Of a DNA stretch of 6,827 nucleotides, positions 1-5,379 are shown in pieces. The stretch is taken from assembly GCA_964654355.1 (NCBI GenBank), contig CAZZIQ010000054.1, forward strand, positions 1-6,827, written 5' to 3'. The number at the start of each line of letters is the position of its first letter. Position 1 is the stretch's first letter. A program made the position numbers and the translations under genes. Below the pieces are notes generated by a model, which worked only from the letters and a program-made list of their open reading frames with translations, was not told the origin of the DNA and searched no databases. The stretch comes from CAZZIQ01 sp964654355. Its GTDB lineage: Bacteria; Pseudomonadota; Gammaproteobacteria; GCF-002020875.

Positions 1-24
1 CTTTGGCCGCTCGGGAACCCCTCC
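1..24 (-). tRNA. tRNA-Tyr, 5' part only (cut by window edge)
   Basis: Read on the minus strand from base 24 to base 1, the sequence has the acceptor-stem 5' strand GGAGGGG, then TT (positions 8-9), then the D-arm start CCCGAGCGGCCAAAG. This is the highly conserved opening of bacterial tRNA-Tyr; the E. coli gene differs here only in the acceptor stem. The anticodon, variable arm, T-arm and 3' acceptor strand lie outside the window, so the anticodon (GUA expected) is inferred. A promoter sits directly upstream with a leader of only about nine bases, as expected for a first tRNA in a cluster. In many gammaproteobacteria tRNA-Tyr heads a tRNA-Gly, tRNA-Thr, tuf cluster; whether that is so here cannot be seen. 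tRNA-Ser and tRNA-Leu, the other long-variable-arm tRNAs, have different D-arm openings. Confidence 0.87.
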
Positions 25-39
25 GATACAAGGCGCGGA

Positions 40-68
40 ATTGTCCGGGGACGGCTCAGGTGTGTCAA
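40..68 (-). promoter_or_regulatory. Sigma70-type promoter of the tRNA-Tyr gene
   Basis: On the minus strand a perfect -35 box TTGACA lies at 68-63, followed by a 17-base spacer and a -10 box GACAAT at 45-40 (4 of 6 match to TATAAT). The bases after the -10 box read TCCGCGCC, a G+C-rich discriminator of the kind that makes stable-RNA promoters sensitive to ppGpp. Transcription would start near base 33, about nine bases before the mature tRNA 5' end at base 24. Position, spacing and target all agree, so the call is strong for a sequence-only promoter; the start site is inferred. Confidence 0.75.
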
Positions 69-70
69 CC

Positions 71-98
71 GCTTTTCACCGGTTTCTGGGGCTTTTCA
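71..98 (-). promoter_or_regulatory. Helically phased A-tracts upstream of the tRNA-Tyr promoter (UP-element-like)
   Basis: Three A-tracts on the minus strand, AAAA at 96-93, AAA at 85-83 and AAAA at 76-73, have centres about 10 bases apart. They lie immediately upstream of the -35 box, at about -41, -51 and -61. The two outer ones sit in an 8-base direct repeat TGAAAAGC (98-91 and 78-71), exactly 20 bases apart. Such phasing gives intrinsic bending and occupies the place where UP elements contact the RNA polymerase alpha subunits at stable-RNA promoters. The tract positions are seen directly; the activating role is inferred. Confidence 0.4.
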
Positions 99-126
99 GC
101 GTTGCCGCCCCCACCTGAAATTTATG

Positions 127-147
127 CGCCACCTTACGGGCGGTGCG
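127..147 (-). terminator. Weak hairpin downstream of the OsmC gene, possible operon end
   Basis: On the minus strand CGCACC (147-142) pairs with GGTGGCG (133-127) with one bulged G, leaving an eight-base loop. It begins about 20 bases after the OsmC stop codon, where an operon terminator would be expected. It is not followed by a run of U (the next bases are CATAAATTT), so it is a poor intrinsic terminator. Rho-dependent ending, or read-through toward the tRNA gene, is equally possible. No better terminator was seen between 70 and 168. Confidence 0.2.
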
Positions 148-168
148 AGAAGCAACCAGCGGCAGAAA

Positions 169-588
169 TTAGCTCGCCGGCTCAATCACCCAGTCATGCG
201 TAATCGCGACCGCCTTGCCCAACATCAAGGACACCGAACAATACTTCTCAGACGACAAGTTAACCGCACGATCGACCTGTTTCGGATCCATTTCGCCGCC
301 AGTCAGCACATATCGCACATGAATCTTGGTGAACACCTTGGGCACGGTTTCGGCGCGTTCGGCCTCCACCTCAATCCGGCAATCCTGGATCGGCTGGCGT
401 GCCTTTTTCAGAATGAAGATCACATCGGCTGCAGTACACCCCCCCAACCCGATCAAAATCATTTCCATCGGCCGTGGGCCCAAATTACGCCCGCCAATCT
501 CCGGCGCGCCATCCATGATCACAGCGTGACCACTGCCGGTCTCGCTCGCAAACATCATCCCATCCACCCATTTCACCGTCGCTTTCAT
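169..588 (-). CDS. OsmC/YhfA-family redox protein
   Basis: A 139-residue protein of the OsmC superfamily, close to the family's usual 135-145 residues. Family marks are the ETGSGHAVIMDGAPEIGG opening strand region, the GLGGCTAADV helix with Cys51, and SSEKYCSVSLML with Cys117. In OsmC and Ohr proteins this pair of cysteines forms the thiol peroxidase centre that reduces organic or hydrogen peroxide, so both key residues are present. The spacing and short length resemble the YhfA branch more than classical OsmC or Ohr, so the true substrate is uncertain. No signal peptide or membrane segment is seen; it should be cytoplasmic. The start is well supported: AGGAG at 600-596 lies seven bases before the ATG and overlaps the trpC stop codon, with an 11-base gap between the genes, so it is probably co-transcribed and translationally linked as the last gene of the trp operon. 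Confidence 0.9.
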   Translation of the reverse strand: MKATVKWVDGMMFASETGSGHAVIMDGAPEIGGRNLGPRPMEMILIGLGGCTAADVIFILKKARQPIQDCRIEVEAERAETVPKVFTKIHVRYVLTGGEMDPKQVDRAVNLSSEKYCSVSLMLGKAVAITHDWVIEPAS

Positions 589-599
589 GCCATATCTCC

Positions 600-1412
600 T
601 CAGGCGTGAAACTCAAAGCCAAACAATTCCGCCAAACGCGCGCCAGGCTCGGGGGCGCGCATAAACGCCTCACCCACCAAAAATGCATGCACATCGGCTG
701 CGCGCATCCGCGCCACATCTGTGGACTGCAAAATGCCGCTCTCGGTCACAACGACGCGATCCGCCGGAATCTCAGCCAACAAATCCAGCGTAGTTTCCAA
801 TCGGGTTTCAAAGGTGCGTAGATTGCGATTATTGATTCCCACCAATTTCAAACCTAGCGGCAGTACGCGATGCAACTCGTCCGCATCGTGCACTTCAATT
901 AAGACATCAAGAGACAACTCAGCTGCCGCCGCACTTAACTCCGCCATCTGCGCATCACTCAAGGCCGCAGCGATCAACAAGATGCAATCCGCTCCCAGCG
1001 CGCGCGCCTCAACGACCTGATAGGGATCAATGATGAATTCTTTGCGAATCACGGGCAGCTCACATGCTGCTCGCGCCTGCTGCAAATACGCTTCACTGCC
1101 CTGAAAGAAATCGCGATCGGTCAACACCGACAGACAAGCCGCGCCACCACGAGCATAGCTTTGCGCGATCGCAGCCGGATCAAAGTCCTCACGCAACACA
1201 CCCTTACTCGGGGAAGCCTTTTTGATTTCGGCAATGACCGCGGCTTGGCCCGCTGCAATCTTGCGCTCCATGGCCGCAACAAAGCCACGCGCAGGATCTG
1301 CTCCTGCTGCTTGATCATGCAACTCATCCAAAGACACCCGGGTCGAGCGCTCGGCAATCTCTTCCTGCTTGCGCGCAAGAATGCGCTTCAAAATATCCGG
1401 CGTGTCGCTCAT
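600..1412 (-). CDS. trpC: Indole-3-glycerol phosphate synthase
   Basis: A 270-residue monofunctional TrpC that converts CdRP to indole-3-glycerol phosphate with loss of CO2 and water, the fourth step of tryptophan synthesis. It is a TIM barrel with all the catalytic motifs: AEIKKASPSKG (Glu62, Lys64), PVIRKEF (Lys124), LIEVHD (Glu173), GINNRNLRTFE (Asn194) and VVTESGI (Ser225), followed by the phosphate-binding AFLVGEAFM. Length fits stand-alone TrpC; there is no fused TrpF as in enteric bacteria, so trpF must be elsewhere. The ATG is three bases after the trpD stop codon. Its ribosome site would be the weak GCGGA just inside the trpD end, suggesting translational coupling to trpD. The gene is intact. 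Confidence 0.98.
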   Translation of the reverse strand: MSDTPDILKRILARKQEEIAERSTRVSLDELHDQAAGADPARGFVAAMERKIAAGQAAVIAEIKKASPSKGVLREDFDPAAIAQSYARGGAACLSVLTDRDFFQGSEAYLQQARAACELPVIRKEFIIDPYQVVEARALGADCILLIAAALSDAQMAELSAAAAELSLDVLIEVHDADELHRVLPLGLKLVGINNRNLRTFETRLETTLDLLAEIPADRVVVTESGILQSTDVARMRAADVHAFLVGEAFMRAPEPGARLAELFGFEFHA

Positions 1413-1415
1413 GCG

Positions 1416-2459
1416 TTATTCCGCCGCGGACGCAAAGGACTGACTTAGATTCACCAAGGCAGAGAGCTTTTCCGCGGCTGCGCCACTCTTTAACACCGTG
1501 CGCGCATGCTCCACTCCAGCAGCTAGATCCACCTCCAAGCCACTGGCATACAAGGCCGCGCCCGCATTCATCGCCACAATGTCGGAGGCCGGCCCGGATT
1601 CGCCGGCCAATACCCAGCGAATAGTTTCCAAACTCTCGGCCGCATTCGACACTTTGAGCGCATCCAATGGTGCCTCATTGATCCCAAAGTCACCGGGTCG
1701 CACATGAAAGCGATGCACTTCACCATTCTTCAGTTCAGCAACTTCAGTTGGACCACTCAAACTGATTTCATCCAAACCATCTTCGCCATGCACCACCAAA
1801 ACATGGCGACTCCCCAACTGGCCTAAGACATGCGCCAGCGGCACGAGCCACTCATTGGAGAAAACCCCCAAGACCTGATTCGGTGCGCCTGCTGGATTGG
1901 TCAACGGACCCAGTAGATTGAAGATGGTGCGCACACCCAACTCGCGACGCGGACCAATCGCATGCTTCATCGCGCTGTGATGCGCCGGCGCAAACATAAA
2001 GCCCACGCCGACTTCATCCACGCACTGCGCCACTTGCGCCGCGGTCAGATCCAAACGCACGCCAGCCGCCTCCAAGACGTCGGCACTACCCGACTTAGAC
2101 GACACCGAGCGATTACCGTGCTTCGCCACACGCCCCCCGGCAGCGGCAATCACAAATGCGGAAGCGGTCGAGATATTGAATGTCCCACTGGCATCGCCAC
2201 CGGTACCACAGGTATCCACTAGATGATCCTGCTCCCCCAATCGCACAGGTGTTGCCAGCTCACGCATCACCTCTGCTGCCGCTGTGATCTCATCAACGGT
2301 TTCACCTTTCATGCGCAATGCAATCAAGAAGCCACCAATCTGCGCCGGCGTTGCTTCACCCGTCATGATCTGACGCATCACCGCCTGCATATCCGCACGA
2401 CTTAAGTCATCGTGCGCAAGCACCTGCTGTAAGGCGTGAGGAAGATTCATCTCAGACAT
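1416..2459 (-). CDS. trpD: Anthranilate phosphoribosyltransferase
   Basis: A 347-residue TrpD that joins anthranilate to PRPP to give phosphoribosyl-anthranilate, the second step of the pathway. The N-terminal helical domain (about 1-75) is followed by the PRPP site GTGGD (85-89) and KHGNRSVSSKSG (113-124). Then come the anthranilate-binding segment GPRRELGVRT (169-178), NLLGPLTNPA (181-190) and the Mg-binding pair Asp230-Glu231 in EDGLDEIS. The ATG at 2459 is chosen because GAGGTGG (2468-2462) precedes it at good spacing and the length matches the family. An in-frame TTG at 2492 would add 11 residues (MGDDANGDEVV) with no family support, and the ATG at 2450 has no ribosome site. It is stand-alone, not fused to TrpG as in E. 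coli. A hairpin sits just upstream of its ribosome site. Confidence 0.98.
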   Translation of the reverse strand: MSEMNLPHALQQVLAHDDLSRADMQAVMRQIMTGEATPAQIGGFLIALRMKGETVDEITAAAEVMRELATPVRLGEQDHLVDTCGTGGDASGTFNISTASAFVIAAAGGRVAKHGNRSVSSKSGSADVLEAAGVRLDLTAAQVAQCVDEVGVGFMFAPAHHSAMKHAIGPRRELGVRTIFNLLGPLTNPAGAPNQVLGVFSNEWLVPLAHVLGQLGSRHVLVVHGEDGLDEISLSGPTEVAELKNGEVHRFHVRPGDFGINEAPLDALKVSNAAESLETIRWVLAGESGPASDIVAMNAGAALYASGLEVDLAAGVEHARTVLKSGAAAEKLSALVNLSQSFASAAE

Positions 2460-2473
2460 AACCACCTCATCTC

Positions 2474-2494
2474 CATTGGCGTCATCGCCCAATG
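2474..2494 (-). promoter_or_regulatory. Stable intergenic hairpin between trpG and trpD
   Basis: In the mRNA, CATTGGGCG (2494-2486) pairs with CGCCAATG (2481-2474): eight base pairs with a single bulged G and an ATGA tetraloop. It fills most of the 37-base gap, starting just after the trpG stop codon and ending about five bases before the trpD Shine-Dalgarno sequence. Because no U-run follows it on the coding strand, it is not an intrinsic terminator for the operon. It could stabilise the upstream mRNA or set the ratio of TrpG to TrpD translation; that role is inferred. Confidence 0.4.
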
Positions 2495-2496
2495 TT

Positions 2497-3075
2497 TTAG
2501 GCTTCTAAGAAATTACGTAACAAATGATGACCATGCTCGGTCAGAATGGACTCGGGATGAAATTGAACGCCCTCAATCGCGAAGGCCCGGTGGCGCACGC
2601 CCATGATTTCATCCATCGAGCCATCAGGGTTTTCCGTCCATGCCGTCACTTCCAATACGTCTGGAAGTGACTCCTTTTCGATCACCAAAGAGTGATAGCG
2701 CGTCGCCTGAAAGGAATTAGGCAACTCGCGGAACACACCTTGGCCTTGATGATGTACTGGTGAGGTCTTGCCATGCATGATCTCACGTGCACGCACAATC
2801 TTCCCACCAAAGGCTTGACCGATGGTTTGATGCCCCAAGCACACACCGAGAATTGGCACCTTCCCAGCAAAGGTCTTCACTACATCCAAAGACACCCCCG
2901 CCTCCGTTGGCGTGCAAGGCCCCGGTGAGAGAACAATCCGCTCCGGCTTCAGCGCAGCGATTTCATCCACCGTAATTTGATCATTACGATGCACCGCCAC
3001 CTCAACACCTAACTCACCTAGGTACTGCACCAGGTTAAAGGTGAAGGAATCGTAGTTGTCGATCATCAACAGCAT
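2497..3075 (-). CDS. trpG: Anthranilate synthase glutamine amidotransferase subunit
   Basis: A 192-residue class I glutamine amidotransferase that releases ammonia from glutamine and channels it to TrpE. The sequence opens with MLLMIDNYDSFTFNLVQY, typical of TrpG/PabA. It carries the oxyanion-loop motif SPGPCTP (50-56), the nucleophile elbow GVCLGHQTIGQAFGG with Cys79, HGKTSP (101-106), YHSLV (127-131) and the FHPES triad residues His173 and Glu175. It is free-standing at normal length. It begins 18 bases after the preceding gene with only a poor ribosome site (GAGCACAGCC before ATG), which suggests coupled translation. The start is chosen by family alignment; the second ATG three codons on would trim the first strand. 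It may also serve PabB in folate synthesis if no separate pabA exists, which this window cannot show. Confidence 0.97.
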   Translation of the reverse strand: MLLMIDNYDSFTFNLVQYLGELGVEVAVHRNDQITVDEIAALKPERIVLSPGPCTPTEAGVSLDVVKTFAGKVPILGVCLGHQTIGQAFGGKIVRAREIMHGKTSPVHHQGQGVFRELPNSFQATRYHSLVIEKESLPDVLEVTAWTENPDGSMDEIMGVRHRAFAIEGVQFHPESILTEHGHHLLRNFLEA

Positions 3076-3093
3076 GGCTGTGCTCGATAAAAT

Positions 3094-3885
3094 TCAGTCG
3101 GCCAAGACCGGTCGGGTGAGCTTCATCAAAAATTGATGCCCCCGCAACAACGGTAAATAGTTGTGATTGTTTAAGGCATCTTCATCCAGCGGATCTTCCG
3201 CATCGGCCACACTGACCGAGATGAAATGTCCCGTCGGAAAGCCACGCTCGGCGAGCTGCTGCTGGATGGCGCGAAAATTCTGCGGTGGCGTGGCATCTTG
3301 CTCCGGGAAGCGGACCGCACGCACCACCGCCCATTCCACCGTATCGCCAAGCTGATAAAAGATAGACGGAATCGCGCTGGCATCCCAACGCGCCCAAAAC
3401 AACACCTCTGCGCCTTGTTGCTCGAGCTCTGCACGAACGCGGATCAGGGCAAGATCGTAGAGCTCCCATTCGCTGATCACCGTGAAATGGTCTGTCACCA
3501 GATCTTCTGGAACGATCGCTTGATCGCCTTCGAGTGACGCTAAGCCCCAACCACTGCGCAATGGCAGCCAACTGGATGAGACCATTTCCATCTGCAGGAT
3601 ACAGGCATGACCACCGGTTTCATTGGCCAGTCGCGCAAGATCTTCTCGCGAACCCGGACCCTTCACCCGACCGCGCGCATCTTCCACGCGCACATGAAAC
3701 AGCTGATTACCGATCAAGAACGACAAATGATCCAATGCCGGTGGATCCAAATCTGCACGCACCCAGCCGAGATTTCCATCACGCCCACAACGGTCAAGAT
3801 GACTCAATGCTGCATTCCACAACGCAACGAAAGCTTCGTTGGGCTGCTCCACTGAGACTTCGGTCATTGGTGCTGGGTTATCCAT
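3094..3885 (-). CDS. Uncharacterised protein encoded between trpE and trpG
   Basis: I do not recognise this 263-residue protein as a named family. It has no signal peptide, transmembrane segment or obvious nucleotide-binding motif, so it is probably cytoplasmic. Its look suggests two parts: residues about 15-125 (containing GNLGWVRADL and the SSSWLPLRSGWGLASLEG segment) and residues about 130-263. The second part holds SEWELYD, PSIFYQL, EWAVVRAVRFPEQD, GHFISVSVADAEDPLDEDAL and a C-terminal LPLLRGHQFLMKLTRP. The acidic run at 228-237 and eight tryptophans (23, 41, 106, 113, 140, 164, 167, 185) stand out. The start ATG overlaps the trpE end by eight bases (ATGGATAA) and has AGGA four bases upstream. 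The frame is fully open and well composed, so it is a real gene. Its position between the two anthranilate synthase subunits suggests a link to that enzyme or to tryptophan supply, but no function is shown. Confidence 0.85.
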   Translation of the reverse strand: MDNPAPMTEVSVEQPNEAFVALWNAALSHLDRCGRDGNLGWVRADLDPPALDHLSFLIGNQLFHVRVEDARGRVKGPGSREDLARLANETGGHACILQMEMVSSSWLPLRSGWGLASLEGDQAIVPEDLVTDHFTVISEWELYDLALIRVRAELEQQGAEVLFWARWDASAIPSIFYQLGDTVEWAVVRAVRFPEQDATPPQNFRAIQQQLAERGFPTGHFISVSVADAEDPLDEDALNNHNYLPLLRGHQFLMKLTRPVLAD

Positions 3886-5356
3886 TCAATCCTGCCTCTG
3901 CCATGGCCACAGCACGGAACACAGCGCGACCCTTATTCATAGTTTCTTTCCACTCAAGCCGCGGCACAGAATCATGCACTACGCCCGCGCCCGCCTGAAT
4001 CGACAACACACCCTCTTTGATCACTGCCGTACGAATCGCGATGGCGGTATCGAGGTTGCCATTCCATGACAGGTAGCCGACTGCACCGGCATATACACCG
4101 CGCTTCACAGGCTCTAATTCATCAATGATTTCCATCGCACGAATCTTGGGTGCTCCCGACACCGTGCCGGCCGGGAAGGTAGCGCGCAACACATCCATTG
4201 CACTCATTTCCGGCTTAAGCTGACCTTCAACATTCGACACGATGTGCATCACATGCGAGTAACGCTCGATTTTCATTTCTTCCGTTACTTGCACCGTCCC
4301 AGTCTGTGCCACACGACCCACATCATTGCGACCCAGATCGATCAACATCAAGTGTTCAGCGCGCTCTTTTGGATCCGCAAGCAACTCAGCTTCCAATGCG
4401 AGATCTTCCGCAAGGTCTTTGCCACGACGACGCGTGCCCGCAATCGGGCGCACGGTTACCACGCCATCCTCAACCCGAGTCAAGATCTCGGGCGAAGATC
4501 CCACGACGTGGAAATCGCCCAGATCCAAAAAAAACATATACGGCGAAGGATTCAAACTACGCAACGCGCGATATAAATCCAGCGGCGGCGCCTGATAGGG
4601 AATCTGCATGCGTTGCGCTAACACCACCTGCATGACATCACCAGCAACAATGTACTCTTTGATCTTGCCCACCGCGTCTTGGAAGCCTTGCTCGGAAAAC
4701 CCCGAGACAAAGTCACTTTCCATCACTTCACGTGCCGAATGCACAGAGGCTTGCGGAAGTGCGCCACTGAGCTGCGCCTCCAGCGCATCCAATCGCGCGA
4801 TGCCAGCGCCATAAGCATCCACCAGCGCAGGATCGACCAACACGATAAGGTGCAATCGATTACTGAGATTGTCGAAAACCAAAACCTCTTCCGACACCAT
4901 CAACAAAATATCAGGCGTACCAAGCGGGTCTTCCTTAGGCATTGCGTTCGCGAGCTTCGGCTCAATGTAGCGAACGGTGTCATAACCGAAATACCCCACC
5001 AATCCGCCGATGAAGGCCGGCACATCCCCACGCGGCGCAATCCGTTGCTGCTGTCGGTACTGCTCGATCCATGCCAAAGGGTCATCGACCCGTTCTTCCG
5101 ACTGCGGAACACCTTCTCGCAGGAAGCGCACCACATGGCCGCGCACCTCAATCACACAACGGGCCGGCAATCCCAGAATGGAGTAACGGCCCCATTTCTC
5201 ACCGCCCTGAACGGACTCAAACAAATAGGAATATGGGCCTGCAGCAAGCTTGCGATAGGCGGATACTGGCGTATCAAGATCCGCCAGCACAGTCCGCATC
5301 AGCGGGATGCGGGTGTAGCCGGCAGCTGCGAGCGTATCGAATTCAGCAGCGTTCAT
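3878..5356 (-). CDS. trpE: Anthranilate synthase chorismate-binding subunit (component I)
   Basis: A 492-residue TrpE that makes anthranilate from chorismate with ammonia from TrpG, the committed step. The N-terminal domain has SYLFESVQGGEKWGRYS (43-59); the FES segment corresponds to the LLES motif that binds inhibitory tryptophan, so feedback control is likely kept. The catalytic domain has MQVVLAQR (242-249), SSPEILTR (287-294), RPIAGTRRRG (303-312), DLGRNDVGRV (340-349), TVSGAPKIRAM (398-408) and the C-terminal QAGAGVVHDSVP. Alanine in PIAGT, where PabB enzymes carry lysine, supports anthranilate synthase rather than aminodeoxychorismate synthase. It starts 23 bases after gph. No Shine-Dalgarno sequence is visible in that gap, but the start MNAAEFDTLAAAGYTRIPL agrees with relatives as I recall them. 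The gap has no room for a leader-peptide attenuator. The stop overlaps the next gene's start. Confidence 0.98.
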   Translation of the reverse strand: MNAAEFDTLAAAGYTRIPLMRTVLADLDTPVSAYRKLAAGPYSYLFESVQGGEKWGRYSILGLPARCVIEVRGHVVRFLREGVPQSEERVDDPLAWIEQYRQQQRIAPRGDVPAFIGGLVGYFGYDTVRYIEPKLANAMPKEDPLGTPDILLMVSEEVLVFDNLSNRLHLIVLVDPALVDAYGAGIARLDALEAQLSGALPQASVHSAREVMESDFVSGFSEQGFQDAVGKIKEYIVAGDVMQVVLAQRMQIPYQAPPLDLYRALRSLNPSPYMFFLDLGDFHVVGSSPEILTRVEDGVVTVRPIAGTRRRGKDLAEDLALEAELLADPKERAEHLMLIDLGRNDVGRVAQTGTVQVTEEMKIERYSHVMHIVSNVEGQLKPEMSAMDVLRATFPAGTVSGAPKIRAMEIIDELEPVKRGVYAGAVGYLSWNGNLDTAIAIRTAVIKEGVLSIQAGAGVVHDSVPRLEWKETMNKGRAVFRAVAMAEAGLNG

Positions 5357-5370
5357 GAATGAGCGAACGC
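5349..5370 (-). promoter_or_regulatory. Hairpin over the trpE start codon
   Basis: In the mRNA, GCGTTC (5370-5365) pairs perfectly with GAACGC (5354-5349), leaving the ten-base loop GCTCATTCAT. The A and U of the trpE start codon are in the loop and its G begins the 3' arm. The upstream gap shows no Shine-Dalgarno sequence, so initiation probably depends on ribosomes finishing gph or on unfolding of this element. The pairing is seen directly; a regulatory effect is inferred and the stem is only six base pairs. Confidence 0.35.
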
Positions 5371-5379
5371 GCGATGCGC

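Noticed and set aside
94..120. Inverted repeat TTTCAG / CTGAAA with a 15-base spacer below the OsmC gene
   Set aside because: Six-base arms with a long loop are common by chance, there is no U-run for termination, and one arm overlaps the A-tract already described.
3..203. A 66-codon plus-strand open frame at the left edge
   Set aside because: It runs through the tRNA-Tyr start, its promoter and the OsmC 3' end on the other strand, and the product has no family features.
124..609. A 161-codon plus-strand open frame opposite the OsmC gene
   Set aside because: The minus-strand OsmC protein has clear family motifs; the plus-strand product is a low-quality, His- and Arg-rich shadow.
2460..2492. 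An upstream TTG start for trpD adding 11 residues
   Set aside because: The added residues do not look like the family N-terminus, and the ATG at 2459 has a good ribosome site; the stretch instead forms the intergenic hairpin.
3182..3571. A 129-codon minus-strand frame inside the unknown gene in another reading frame
   Set aside because: The product is Arg- and Gly-rich in the manner of an out-of-frame reading, and the 263-codon frame has proper coupling to trpE and ordinary composition.
4679..5362. A 227-codon open frame on the plus strand, antisense to trpE
   Set aside because: It lies wholly opposite a well-conserved gene, has no recognisable motif or good ribosome site, and is the kind of long antisense frame that codon bias produces.
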